NCBI GenBank assembly: GCA_020161755.1
Contig: JAIUOS010000021.1
Location: 1 to 64,000, forward strand
Direction: 5' to 3'
From: Actinomycetota bacterium
GTDB taxonomy: Bacteria; Actinomycetota; Actinomycetes; Propionibacteriales; Propionibacteriaceae
Length of the DNA stretch: 64,000 bases
Below the pieces are notes generated by a model, which was given only the letters and a program-made list of their open reading frames with translations, was not told where the DNA came from and searched no databases. A program made the translations under genes and the position numbers. Positions 39,001 to 49,696 of the stretch are shown one piece after another. Positions within the stretch are counted from its first letter, which is position 1; each line of letters opens with the position of its first letter.

Positions 39001-39219
39001 GGTGATTCGCTCGTTGGTGACCTCAAGTCCGTCGAACAGGGCGTCCTGGCCCTTGGTCGCCTTGCCCTTCTTCGGCTTGGGCACGGGAATGAAGAACTCG
39101 CTCGGGCGGCGTCCGGGCTTCAGCTCTCCGGTCGGGCCGTTCGGGCCGATCTCGAAGTACTGGGACGGCTCCTCGTAGGGCGAGTTGATCACGGGGTTGG
39201 CCAGAGCGTCCGTGCTCAT
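36073..39219 (-). CDS. Type III-like restriction enzyme (Res) subunit
   Basis: 1048 residues. DEAD-like helicase: Walker A LATGTGKTVVMAML near residue 170, VLNDEAHHCYQ near 314, TILVDSRQLESGE and VSVAMLTEGWDANTV, VGRGLRRRFY. The C-terminal part has a PD-(D/E)XK nuclease feel (WPDFLLRLS, RCLIVEVSGTQKS). Members of this BPTD_3080-type family cut DNA after ATP-driven movement. First gene of res-mod-unknown. Its promoter should be in the 160 bp shared with the divergent SOS-controlled HNH gene. Confidence 0.92.
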   Translation of the reverse strand: MSTDALANPVINSPYEEPSQYFEIGPNGPTGELKPGRRPSEFFIPVPKPKKGKATKGQDALFDGLEVTNERITRNDAIDQLRQEVGIWRQRGYQRVSPISRKLLNHWADPERENRILFAQREAAETAIFLAEVVGRRDYTPSLSGVDWREILTDANDTHNAGLPRVALKLATGTGKTVVMAMLIAWQVLNKIASPNDARFTKRFLVVTPGITIRDRLRVLQPEDPDNYYDLRGLVPPDLRQQLGQAQIEIVNYHQFLPKLSREVKGVSANTRKLLLGGKAIAQDPFVETPQAIVTRVLRGLGGGKGEIIVLNDEAHHCYQQNTTEREDADLSAPDADMKDENRDATVWFKGLQYLKRYAGVKTVYDLSATPFYLKGSGWSEGLIFPWTVCDFSLMDAIESGIVKIPRLPVDDDAKQAQVSYLHLYDQVKDDPNWPKSAKAAPPDPGTWVMPTALEGALRSLYSSYEKSFHDWEERLKDAGEPPPVMIVVSPNTHVSKLIHDWIAGYDITAGEQTRHAAGRLELFSNVMNDQPLARPRTILVDSRQLESGEALKLEFRKAAEEEIEAFERAYREANPGADADKLTDADILREVMNTVGKRGKLGEQVRCVVSVAMLTEGWDANTVSHILGIRAFGSQLLCEQVVGRGLRRRFYVPEPDTQFFAAEYSNVYGIPFAFIPSDKPLPPGKPPEPSVDVMALTDREHLKITFPVLSGYRVEIPDVELVFDPADAEAITIDNAVVPSWVQSEGIVGQPERIEGIKTARPQQIAFEIASRVLSTFFTSQGDARPWLFPRLVEFTKAYLASRVHLGPGYDLGYLCLTEPQQLAAEAIHNAITRLEGEDARRPRLRPILRAGVPSSSTKVVGFRTRKKVEPTEYSHVNNVTLDGKDGNEWERTLARACEKLAAAGLLTSYVKNDHLGFEIPYVHKGIPHVYWPDFLLRLSPKACAEAVDPAIERCLIVEVSGTQKSPGPTREKARTARDSWCVAVNNHGGFGRWGYLELGKAGVDDADAVLRAAIRSLVRDEPIIGDYDLLNSGLLAHVGPASTTEN

Positions 39220-39350
39220 ACCTTCGAACTCCTAGCCAGTTTGGGGGGTCAACTGATGCCCAACCTATTGTGCTTTTCTTGGGAGCGCAGCCGGACGCCC
39301 CGTTTCCGGACTCGCACCAGGTCGAGAATGGTTGCGTCTCGGACTTGTAT

Positions 39351-39366
39351 TCGAACAGGTGTTCGT
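39351..39366. promoter_or_regulatory. LexA (SOS) box
   Basis: TCGAAC-AGGT-GTTCGT, matching the mycobacterial/actinobacterial SOS box TCGAAC(N4)GTTCGA with one mismatch. It overlaps TATAAA at 39366-39371, a likely -10, and lies 14 bp before the HNH gene ATG, so the mRNA may be leaderless. LexA binding here should block transcription until DNA damage. Confidence 0.85.
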
Positions 39367-39379
39367 ATAAACTGGGGCG

Positions 39380-40659
39380 ATGAAGCACGGAGTCCTCACC
39401 ACCGCCGATCTGGCGAGCTGGGTCGACGCCCTGCCCACGCTCGCAGCCGACGTGCCCGATGCCGAGCGCATCGACCGAATCCGGCTGCTCGAGAACGTCA
39501 AGGGCGCGATCGCGGCTGCCCAGGCGCGGGAAGCCGTCGCACTGAAGCGGTCGGTGGTCGCGGCCGAGGCCGAGCGGGGCGTGCCCTCCCGAAAGCGCGG
39601 ACGCGGAGTCGCCGCGCAGGTCGCCTCGCCCGGCGCGAGTCACCGCACCGCGGCGATCGGCTGATGGGTCTGGCCGAAGCGCTCCTCCGCGAGTTGCCTG
39701 GCACGATGACCGCGCTCACCAAGGGCGAGATCAGCGAATGGCGGGCGACCCTGGTGTGCCGGGAGACCGCCTGCCTGACCGTCCGCGACCGACGCGAGGT
39801 CGACCGAAGGCTCGCCGCCAGCCTGCCGACACTGTCCGACAAGCAGGTGGCGGCGTCCGCCCGCAGGCTCGGTTACGCGCTGGATCCCCACTCGATCGTC
39901 GAACGTGCGTCCCGGGCGGTCGAGGATCGCCGCGTCACCATCCGTCCCGCGCCGGACACGATGGCCGTCATCTCGGCCGTTCTCCCGGTCGTGCAGGGCG
40001 TTGCGGTGTACGCGGCGCTCACCCGCGCGGCCGACGCCGCCCGCGCAAGCGGCGACCCGCGCAGTCAGGCACAGGTGATGGCCGACACTCTGGTCGCCCG
40101 CGCCACCGGACAGGCCGAGGCCGACCAGGTTCCCGTCGAGGTCCAGGTCGTCATGACCGACGCGACCCTGTTCGCGGGCGCGAACACACCGGCCGAGATC
40201 GTCGGGTACGGACCCCTCCCGGCCGGGATCGCCCGCTACCTGCTGGCGAGACTCCACCCAGAGACGGCGTTGTGGCTGCGGCGGCTGTACACCGAACCGC
40301 GCACCGGTCGGCTGGTGGCGATGGAGTCGAAGCGCCGGCGATTCCCGAAGGCGATGCGTCGATTCTTCCTGGCCCGCGACCAGCTGTGCCGGACGCCGTG
40401 GTGCGGCGCCCCGATCCGGCACGCCGATCACGTCCGTCCGGTTCACTGGGGAGGGCCGACCAGCCTCGCGAACGGCCAGGGACTCTGCGAGCGCTGCAAC
40501 CAGCTCAAGGAAGCCGATCAGTGGGTCGCCTCGGCGGGCCCGGACGGGTGCGTCGTCACGAGCACCCCGACGGGCCACCACTACCAGAGCCTGCCGCCAC
40601 CACGGCTCGGCGAGCTGCTGCGCTTCGAGATCCCGCGGGAACCGGTCCAGGCTGCCTGA
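39380..40659 (+). pseudogene. DUF222/HNH endonuclease, one frameshift
   Basis: Two frames join into about 426 residues. The first gives MKHGVLTTADLASWVDAL to RGRGVAAQVA; a one-base loss near 39622-39627 then moves the frame to LARRESPHRGDRLMGLAEAL, GEISEWRATLVCRETAC, and the HNH nuclease (CRTPWCGAPIRHADHVRPVH, GLCERCNQLKE). Family of the 13E12-repeat proteins of Mycobacterium, several of which are LexA-controlled. The LexA box supports SOS regulation here. Real mutation or sequencing error. Confidence 0.88.
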
Positions 40660-40677
40660 GCGCTGCGTCAGGCAGCC
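40650..40677. terminator. Hairpin at the HNH gene end
   Basis: Perfect ten-base arms GGCTGCCTGA and TCAGGCAGCC with an eight-base loop. The HNH stop codon lies in the left arm. Confidence 0.7.
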
Positions 40678-40698
40678 ATCCGCGCCTGCGCCGGCATT

Positions 40699-40714
40699 GC
40701 CCAATGCATTGGGC
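40699..40714. promoter_or_regulatory. Perfect 16-bp palindrome, likely XRE operator
   Basis: GCCCAATGCATTGGGC, ending about 35 bp before the XRE gene start. Perfect uninterrupted dyad typical of lambda-repressor-like binding sites; autoregulation is inference. Confidence 0.6.
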
Positions 40715-40749
40715 TGACTCTCGCCGAGCCGGCCGACATCGTGAGGGCC

Positions 40750-41037
40750 ATGCCCGTGGACGCCGCCAAGCTCGAATGGGCGGCCAGGCAGCTGGGCGAC
40801 AAAGTGGTCGAACTGCGACGACGGACCGGGCTCACCCAGGAGAAGCTCGCCGAGGCGTCCGGCGTGTCACGCAACCAGATCCAGAACATCGAGCACTCGC
40901 GGAACAACACCAAGGATGCGGGCACGGGCCGCTACGGTCGCGGCAACCCGAGGCTCGACACCGTCTTCCAACTCGCCGAAGCACTCGGCGTTCCGGTGGC
41001 TGTGCTCATCGACCCGGACACACCACTCCCCGAGTGA
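40750..41037 (+). CDS. XRE-family transcriptional regulator
   Basis: 95 residues. A single Cro/C1-type helix-turn-helix (VVELRRRTGLTQEKLAEASG, VSRNQIQNIEHSRNN) followed by an unusual Gly/Arg loop (TGRYGRGNPRLDTVFQLAEA) and a short end. No other domain. A GTG at 40741 would add three residues. Located between the island and clpB, behind a perfect palindrome. It may control itself or the island. Confidence 0.85.
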   Translation: MPVDAAKLEWAARQLGDKVVELRRRTGLTQEKLAEASGVSRNQIQNIEHSRNNTKDAGTGRYGRGNPRLDTVFQLAEALGVPVAVLIDPDTPLPE

Positions 41038-41056
41038 CCAGTCCGCCGTCCACCGG

Positions 41057-43651
<2,595 letters not shown>

Positions 43652-43680
43652 GAAGGGTTCGTCTTCTTTCGACAGGCAAA

Positions 43681-43701
43681 GTTGAGTTCACCAGACTCAA
43701 C
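43681..43701. promoter_or_regulatory. HAIR (HspR operator) before clpB
   Basis: GTTGAGT-N7-ACTCAAC, perfect arms; consensus HAIR is CTTGAGT-N7-ACTCAAG. Spacer is TCACCAG, the same as in the upstream dnaK HAIR. HspR is encoded at 54573-55010. Confidence 0.93.
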
Positions 43702-43792
43702 TACGACAGCCCTCAACCTATTCCGTGTAGAGCCCCGTGAGAACCCCCATTCTCGGGCGAATCCGGGACCGCGTCGAGCGTCCGGCCAGGGG

Positions 43793-44998
43793 TCAGGCCA
43801 CGGCCTCCCGGGCCGGAGCGACGGCGCCGCGCCTGGCGCGTCCCCACGGCCCGAGGGCGGTGGCTGCGGCCCCGGCCAGCAGCAGGACGCCGGCCACGAT
43901 GCCGATGTTGTCGACGACCTGCTGCCACGGCGCGTAGGTCAGCTCGACCAGGTCGCCGCTGGGCAGCCACATGAACGGGGCCACCGCCACCCAGACCGCG
44001 TAGCCCAGGCCGAACCAGCGCAGGTAGCCCGGCAGTTCGCGCGCCTGCCACAGCACGACGGCGAGCGGCACCACCCACACGTAGTGGTGGGACCACGAGA
44101 TCGGCGACCCGAGCAGGCTGGTCAGGCCGGCCAGGCAGATCGCCAGCGGCACCTCCCCCACCTTGTGCATCACCACCGCGGCGAAGATCCCCAGCAGCAC
44201 CACCAGGACGCTGAGCACCAGCCCGCCGCGGCTCGGTTCGCCGGTCAGTCGGTTCCACAGGCCCATCACCGACTGGTTGGACGCGAACGGGATGCCCGAG
44301 TTGAGCCCCGAGTCGCCGGACGCCAGCTTGAGCCAGTACTCCAGCGACGCGGTCGGGAGCAGCAGGAAGCCGATCGCCGTCGCGGTCAGGAAGGACGCGA
44401 ACGCGACCAGGCCGGCCTTGCGGCGTCCGGCGAAGAAGTTGTACGCCGCGACCACGGCCGGCGTGAGCTTGATGGCGGCGGCCAAACCGACCAGCCAGCC
44501 CTCCGGCAGCAGCCGGCGCCGGAACAGGCGCGGGCCGGGCATCGAGTCGAGCACCGCCGCGGCAACCAGGAAGATCGCGAGCTGGCCGAAGCCGAGGGTG
44601 TCGCGCACCGGCTGCACCAGCAGGATCGCCGCGGTCGTCGCCAGGCTGAGCCGCCACCCGCTGAAGCCGAGCCGGTACAGCACGGCGGCGAGCGCGGCCG
44701 TACACAGCACCAGCCAGAGCACGCAGGCGACCAGGAACGGGATGCCGGCGAACGGCACGGTGAGCAGGGCCGCGAACCCCGGGTAGATCCAGGGCAGCTG
44801 GCCCTGCGCGTCGAAGATGTCGCCGCCGGTCAGCACCAGGCGACCCACCCGCTGGTAGACCCCGAGGTCCATCATGTTGGGCGCCCACGGCCACAGCGTG
44901 CTGCCGGGGATCTGGACGCCGGCGACGTAGAGGGCGGCGAGGACCGGAACCAGGGCCAGTGCGATCCGCACCGCCCACGTTCGAAGCTGCCTGCCCAT
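43793..44998 (-). CDS. GT87 (DUF2029) membrane glycosyltransferase, copy 1
   Basis: 401 residues, about ten membrane segments. Family features: MMDLGVYQRVGRLVLTGGD with the likely catalytic Asp in the first loop, WIYPGFAALL, AAAIKLTPAVVAAYNF and SPISWSHHYVW. GT87 includes PimE, a polyprenyl-phosphomannose-dependent mannosyltransferase, so it probably adds a sugar outside the membrane. Less like the other two copies. ATG at 44998; longer starts add non-conserved residues. Confidence 0.85.
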   Translation of the reverse strand: MGRQLRTWAVRIALALVPVLAALYVAGVQIPGSTLWPWAPNMMDLGVYQRVGRLVLTGGDIFDAQGQLPWIYPGFAALLTVPFAGIPFLVACVLWLVLCTAALAAVLYRLGFSGWRLSLATTAAILLVQPVRDTLGFGQLAIFLVAAAVLDSMPGPRLFRRRLLPEGWLVGLAAAIKLTPAVVAAYNFFAGRRKAGLVAFASFLTATAIGFLLLPTASLEYWLKLASGDSGLNSGIPFASNQSVMGLWNRLTGEPSRGGLVLSVLVVLLGIFAAVVMHKVGEVPLAICLAGLTSLLGSPISWSHHYVWVVPLAVVLWQARELPGYLRWFGLGYAVWVAVAPFMWLPSGDLVELTYAPWQQVVDNIGIVAGVLLLAGAAATALGPWGRARRGAVAPAREAVA

Positions 44999-45000
44999 CC

Positions 45001-45067
45001 TCACCTCTCGTCCGGCCGCCCGGTCGCCGACGCCTCCGGCCGCCCGGTCACCTCTCGTCCGACCGCC
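45001..45067. repeat. Short imperfect direct repeats
   Basis: TCACCTCTCGTCCGGCCGCC at 45001-45020 recurs at 45048-45067 with one change, and CCGGCCGCCCGGTC occurs twice between. Upstream of the GT87 copy 1 start; may hold its promoter but no box is clear. Confidence 0.7.
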
Positions 45068-45085
45068 GCACAGCCTACCGACCCG

Positions 45086-45131
45086 CACGCTGTGGGTTGG
45101 GCCGCGTGCTCGCCGCCGAACTCACAGCGTG
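45086..45131. repeat. Inverted-repeat element B, copy 1
   Basis: 46 bp: 21-base imperfect arms beginning CACGCTGTGGGTTGGGC, with a TGCT loop. The reverse complement of 49446-49491 matches it closely in both arms. It overlaps the DUF4185 stop codon (45122-45124). Confidence 0.88.
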
Positions 45132-46828
45132 CGAGGGTCGAGGCGGTGCTGCATCAGGACGACCTGGTACGGGTTCCAGGTCGAGAGCGTGTAGCGCAGC
45201 ACCACCTCGTCGCCGTCGGCCTCGGCGTCGAAGAGGTACGGCGCGTAGGCGGCGCCCGTGCCGCGGGCCTGGGCGCGGAAGACGCGGTCGCCCACCTCGT
45301 CGTCGGCGGCGGACTTGATGAAGCGGGTGTGCGGGTCGAGAGCCATGCCGGTCGTGACCCAGTCGAGCAGCCGCGTCCGGGTCGACCAGGGCCCCTGCGG
45401 CAGGGCGGCGGTGCGCAGCGCGACGGCGAGCCCGATCGGGTCCTCCGGCGCCGAATCGGTCAGCATCACGTAGCGGCCCAGCGCCGGCACCCACCGCACC
45501 GACAGCTCGCCGATCGCGGCCGGGGCGAACAGCGGACGGGCGTCGCGCTCGGCGTCCGACCAGTCGTCGCCCGCCCAGTACCGCACCCCCGCCTCACGGA
45601 CGCCGGCCCCGGCGCCCAGCGCCGCCAGCGCCGCCTGGTCGAGCAGCGCCAGCCGGGGTTCGGACGCCCGGTAGGGCCCCGTCCCCCACACCAGCAGCAC
45701 CTCGCCGTCGGTGCCGCAGCCGGGCACGGCGGCCGCCGGCCGAAGCTGCACGGAGACGTTGACGAAGTGCCGCTCGCTGAACGCGCCGACCACCTCGAAC
45801 GCCACCGGACGCCGCCGCGCGGCCGGGTCGACCCGCAGCGTGGGGTCGACCGCCCGGGCGAGCACCGAACGTCCCATCACCCGGTGGCGGCGGAAGTGGT
45901 TGGAGCTGAAGAACACGAACAGTTCGCCGCCGGCCGAGAACCCGTCCAGCGGGACGTCGTACTCGCGCATGGTGACCCGCCCGGCCCGGCGTCCGACCAG
46001 CTTCAGCGGCGACCCGTGGAACCGGACGCCCGGCAGCCCGGACGGGAGCAGCCCGGGAGCGACCGGCCCGTCGGGCACGACCTCGGCGATCGCGTCCCGG
46101 GTGGCCAGCCACGGCCGTCGGCTCCAGTGGGTGTCGCCGAACAGCAGGAACGTCCGGCCGGCGTGGTCGACCCGTACCCCCAGATCGGTGCCGCGCACGC
46201 CCGCGGTCGCCTGCGACGACGACAGCGTCGGCGCGCGCCGGCCCCAGGGCGTCGGGGTCGCGTCCACGTCGCCGGTGACCTGCGCGAGCTTCACCGACTC
46301 GGTCGGGGCCACCGCGAACGTCTCGTCCGAACAGAGCCGCAGGCACGAGTCGCGCTCCCAGGCATCGTCGGGGCCGGCCACCCAGCCGAAGACCGAGCCG
46401 TCCTCGTCGGCGAGCGCATAGCCCCGCCCCGCCGCCACGGTCGTCGCCACCGCGCGCACGTGTCGCGATTCCGCCGCCAGATGCGCACCGAACCCCTCAG
46501 CCGTCACGTCTGGGGCATCGAGCGGCGAAATCGCGACACCGGTCTGCTCCCAGCCGCCCGCACGCCACTCGTAGACCGCCGGGCCGCCCGCCTCCGGCAC
46601 CGTCGCGAGGAGCCGCCGTCCCCGCCGCGCGAGCCTCCCGGGGCCGGTCGCCGCAGCACTGACCGTCCCCAGCCGCACCCACGGCCGGTCCGGACGGACC
46701 AGTTCGCGGCGGTAGTGATCGAGCCGCTCGCCGGTGAGCACCACCGCGTCCAGGTGCGACCACGGCCAGGGCCCGCCGACGAGGCTCGCCGGCCCGATCA
46801 CGGGAGACCCGAGCACGGGAGGCATCAC
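45122..46828 (-). CDS. DUF4185 beta-propeller protein
   Basis: 568 residues. Central DUF4185 motif: TAGVRGTDLGVRVDHAGRTF then LLFGDTHW, a GH43-like five-bladed propeller fold. Other blades: GELFVFFSSNH, GEVLLVWGTGPYR, LGRYVMLTDSA. No signal peptide or membrane segment is visible, which is odd for a family usually thought to handle polysaccharides outside the cell. It sits between GT87 genes and overlaps copy 2 by ATGA (46825-46828). Its last codons and stop lie inside element B. May be a non-catalytic sugar-binding or hydrolytic partner. Confidence 0.8.
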   Translation of the reverse strand: MMPPVLGSPVIGPASLVGGPWPWSHLDAVVLTGERLDHYRRELVRPDRPWVRLGTVSAAATGPGRLARRGRRLLATVPEAGGPAVYEWRAGGWEQTGVAISPLDAPDVTAEGFGAHLAAESRHVRAVATTVAAGRGYALADEDGSVFGWVAGPDDAWERDSCLRLCSDETFAVAPTESVKLAQVTGDVDATPTPWGRRAPTLSSSQATAGVRGTDLGVRVDHAGRTFLLFGDTHWSRRPWLATRDAIAEVVPDGPVAPGLLPSGLPGVRFHGSPLKLVGRRAGRVTMREYDVPLDGFSAGGELFVFFSSNHFRRHRVMGRSVLARAVDPTLRVDPAARRRPVAFEVVGAFSERHFVNVSVQLRPAAAVPGCGTDGEVLLVWGTGPYRASEPRLALLDQAALAALGAGAGVREAGVRYWAGDDWSDAERDARPLFAPAAIGELSVRWVPALGRYVMLTDSAPEDPIGLAVALRTAALPQGPWSTRTRLLDWVTTGMALDPHTRFIKSAADDEVGDRVFRAQARGTGAAYAPYLFDAEADGDEVVLRYTLSTWNPYQVVLMQHRLDPRTL

Positions 46829-48021
46829 GCCGCCTCCGGCCGGGCCCGTTCCGGCTCGCGGACGGGCGGTGCGTCACCAGCAGCCGAACCCGGCAGCCCC
46901 AGCACCGCCAGCGCCACCAGGCTGAGCGAAATCAACGCCTCGGGCCAGCGCAGCCAGTCCGGCGCTGTGTCGTCGAAACCCATCAGCGGCGTGTTCACGA
47001 GGTAGGCGAGCCACAGGACCACGCCGGCCACGCGCGCCCACCGCGGCCCGCCGCGCACCAGGTAGAGGGCGGCCAGCGGCGCCCACACCAGGTGGTGCGG
47101 CCAGCTGATCGGGCTGATCACCGCGGACAGCACGCCGACCACCAGGATCGCGGCGAGTTCCTCACCGCGCCGATGGTGCCGCACGGCCCGCCGGAACGCG
47201 AGGACGCACACCACGGCACCGAGCCCCAGCCAGACCAGGGTCAGCGCGGTCCCGGTGAGCCCGGCGTGGCTGAGCAGCCCGAGCAGGGACGCGTTGCGGC
47301 GCGCCGAGGCCTCGCCGACCCGTCCGGTGCGCAGGACGAGGTCGGTCCAGTACTGCAGCGAGTCCGCCGGGAGCAGCAACCACGCCACACCCGTTGCGGC
47401 GGCGAACCCGAGGCCCAGGTTGCGCGCGGCCCGCCACTGCCGCGTGAGCAGGTAGTACGGCAGGAACACCAGCGGGATCAACTTCACCGCGGCCGCCACC
47501 CCGGTCAGCACCCCCCGCCACCGCGCGGGCACGACGACGTCGGCCACCACCAGCAGCACCATCACCAGGCTGACCTGCCCGATCGAGATGCCGTGGCTCA
47601 CCGGCTCGCTCACCACCAGAGCGGACGCGGCCACGCCGATCGTCGGCCACGACGAGCCTCCGGCCCCGGGGACCAGCCGCACCACGATCGCCGCCAGCGC
47701 GACGCAGGAGGCGAGCTGCACCAGCGACCAGACCAGCAGCGCGGCCGACAGCGGCAGCACGCCGATCCAGGCCAGGAACACCCCGGCGAACGGCGGATAG
47801 GTGAAGCCCAGGTCCTGCGCGGTGTGCCCGGTGAGCAGGAAGTCGTACAGGCTGCCGCCCTCCAGCATCGACTGCACCGAGCCGCGGTAGACCATGAAGT
47901 CGGTGTTCTCCCCGGACGCCACCGCGGCCGCGGCGAGGAAGCCAGCCCACAGGACGCCGAGGGTGACGGCGAGCGCGGCGGCGAACAGCCACCACCGCTG
48001 CCGGCCGACCGTCTCAGCCAT
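46825..48021 (-). CDS. GT87 (DUF2029) membrane glycosyltransferase, copy 2
   Basis: 398 residues, about ten membrane segments. TDFMVYRGSVQSMLEGGSLY, LGFTYPPFAGVF, AAVKLIPLVFLPYYLLTRQW and VISPISWPHHLVW are closely shared with copy 3, indicating tandem duplication. Likely polyprenyl-sugar-dependent transfer at the outer membrane face. Starts inside the copy 3 3' end (8-bp overlap) and overlaps the DUF4185 gene by 4 bp. Confidence 0.87.
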   Translation of the reverse strand: MAETVGRQRWWLFAAALAVTLGVLWAGFLAAAAVASGENTDFMVYRGSVQSMLEGGSLYDFLLTGHTAQDLGFTYPPFAGVFLAWIGVLPLSAALLVWSLVQLASCVALAAIVVRLVPGAGGSSWPTIGVAASALVVSEPVSHGISIGQVSLVMVLLVVADVVVPARWRGVLTGVAAAVKLIPLVFLPYYLLTRQWRAARNLGLGFAAATGVAWLLLPADSLQYWTDLVLRTGRVGEASARRNASLLGLLSHAGLTGTALTLVWLGLGAVVCVLAFRRAVRHHRRGEELAAILVVGVLSAVISPISWPHHLVWAPLAALYLVRGGPRWARVAGVVLWLAYLVNTPLMGFDDTAPDWLRWPEALISLSLVALAVLGLPGSAAGDAPPVREPERARPEAA

Positions 48022-49243
48022 GGACGGACGCGGTCCCGTTGAGGGCGTCCCGCGCCCGGCGACCCGGCAGCAGGCCGAACCCGAGCACCAGCAGCACGGC
48101 CAGCGACGGCAGTTCGACCCCCACGCCCAGCAGGGTGCCGACGGTGCCCGCCGGGTAGTCGTCGAACCACGGGTAGCCGAGGAAGATCACGAAGAGCACG
48201 ATGCCGAGGGCCAGTGGCAGGCGCCCGCGCAGCAGCAGGTACCAGGCGGCGGCCAGCACCAGCCACAGCTGGTGGTGCGGCCACGAGATCGGCGACACCG
48301 CCACCGACAGCGCGCCGACGGCGAGGGTGGCGGCGAGCAGGTTCCCCGCGCGCAGGTGCTGCGCGGCCCGCCAGTACGCCAGCGCCGCGACGGCAGCGGC
48401 GACCGCCAGCCAGACCAGGGTGACCGGGGCGCCGTCCGGCAGTTGCCGGGCGAGCGTGCCGAGCAGCGACTTGTTGACGGTGGAGTCGGTGCGTCCGACC
48501 CGTCCGGTCTGCCACAGCTTGTCGGTCCAGTACGCGATGGACGCGGCCGGCAGCACGGCGAAGGCGAGGCCGGTGGCCGCGGCGAAAGCGCCGAGGCAGA
48601 CCGCGGCCTGCCGCCACTGCCGGGTGATCAGGTAGTAGGGCAGGAACACCAGCGGCGTCAGCTTGATCGCGCCGGCCAGGCCGACCAGCGCGCCCTGCCA
48701 GCGCCGCGGCAGCAGGTGGTCGCACAGCGCCAGGGCCACCACGAACAGGCTCACCTGGCCGACGACCAGGTTGTGCAGGAACGGGTAGCTGGCCATCACC
48801 GGGATCGACAACCCGGCCACCCACGCGACCCGGGACGCGCGCCGCGGCGACGGCCCGAGCCGGGAATCGCCGTCCTTTACCGCCTGGCGGACCAGCACGT
48901 ACAGGCACCAGATCAGGACGGCGAAGGTGAGGATCGTCCAGACCACCTTGGCCGGCACCGAGTCGAGCAGCGCGAACGGCGTCAGCAGGATGGCCGAGAA
49001 CGGCGGGTAGGTGAACCCCAGCCCGTGCACGGTGGGGTGGGTGTAGGTGTAGTCGTACAGGTCGCCGCCGGCGAACGCGTAGTTGATCGCGCCCCGGTAG
49101 ATGTCGAGGTCACCCAGGATGCCCGCGGTGCCGGCGGAACTGATCAGCCCGACCACGAGCAGGACGGCCACCACCGCGGCCACGCTCATCAGCGCTGCGG
49201 CGAGGATGCGCGTCCGCTGCTCGGCGGTCACGGCAGTGGACAC
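48014..49243 (-). CDS. GT87 (DUF2029) membrane glycosyltransferase, copy 3
   Basis: 409 residues, about ten membrane segments, with LGDLDIYRGAINYAFAGGDL, LGFTYPPFSAIL, AGAIKLTPLVFLPYYLITRQ and VSPISWPHHQLW. First gene of a copy 3 - copy 2 - DUF4185 transcript. GTG at 49243 is my start choice; the reading frame is open further upstream but that sequence is not family-like. Differences from copy 2 suggest different acceptors or linkages. Confidence 0.87.
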   Translation of the reverse strand: MSTAVTAEQRTRILAAALMSVAAVVAVLLVVGLISSAGTAGILGDLDIYRGAINYAFAGGDLYDYTYTHPTVHGLGFTYPPFSAILLTPFALLDSVPAKVVWTILTFAVLIWCLYVLVRQAVKDGDSRLGPSPRRASRVAWVAGLSIPVMASYPFLHNLVVGQVSLFVVALALCDHLLPRRWQGALVGLAGAIKLTPLVFLPYYLITRQWRQAAVCLGAFAAATGLAFAVLPAASIAYWTDKLWQTGRVGRTDSTVNKSLLGTLARQLPDGAPVTLVWLAVAAAVAALAYWRAAQHLRAGNLLAATLAVGALSVAVSPISWPHHQLWLVLAAAWYLLLRGRLPLALGIVLFVIFLGYPWFDDYPAGTVGTLLGVGVELPSLAVLLVLGFGLLPGRRARDALNGTASVHG

Positions 49244-49326
49244 GGCGCTCTGCCTCTCACGTGGGGGTCGGTCAAGGCTAACCGAACCCTCGGACGTCCG
49301 TCTGTTCCCCGTGCGGGGACACCTCA

Positions 49327-49384
49327 CCCCGACTTGTCAGAATCTGGAACCGCTGGAGCGGTCGGAGATTCTGACAAGTCGGGG
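49327..49384. repeat. Inverted-repeat element A, copy 3
   Basis: 58 bp; outer arms of 19 bases (CCCCGACTTGTCAGAATCT and complement) pair perfectly; the centre has an inner CCGCT/AGCGG stem. It ends 84 bp after the GT87 copy 3 start on the upstream side. Confidence 0.93.
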
Positions 49385-49445
49385 GCGGGTGGGTGGGTCG
49401 GTGTACTACGCGGCGGTCGGATCGGTAGAGACCGCGGCACCCCCG

Positions 49446-49491
49446 CAAGCCGTGAGTTGGGCGGCGATGTCGCGGCCCAACCCACAGCTTG
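49446..49491. repeat. Inverted-repeat element B, copy 2
   Basis: 46 bp, opposite orientation to 45086-45131; loop ATGT (ACAT on the other strand). Arms CAAGCCGTGAGTTGGGC and GGCCCAACCCACAGCTTG. Confidence 0.88.
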
Positions 49492-49677
49492 TGGAAGAAG
49501 CAGCCCGGGCGGTGGCTCTCCGCCAAGAGCGCACCGCCCGAGTGGAACCCTGGGAGCACCGTGTTTCCCCTCACGCAGCACGTTCCGGCCTCGGCCGGGG
49601 GCCCCCCTCAATTCGGACCGGATGCCTGCCCTGTGCCGTCTCGAAAGTGCCGCGAACAGTGTTCTCGGATTCCGCTA

Positions 49678-49696
49678 CAAGTGGTAGCACCATTTG
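49678..49696. promoter_or_regulatory. Candidate TetR operator
   Basis: CAAGTGG-TAGCA-CCATTTG, seven-base arms with one mismatch, 39 bp before the TetR start. Autoregulation is usual for the family; the site itself is a guess from symmetry. Confidence 0.45.
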
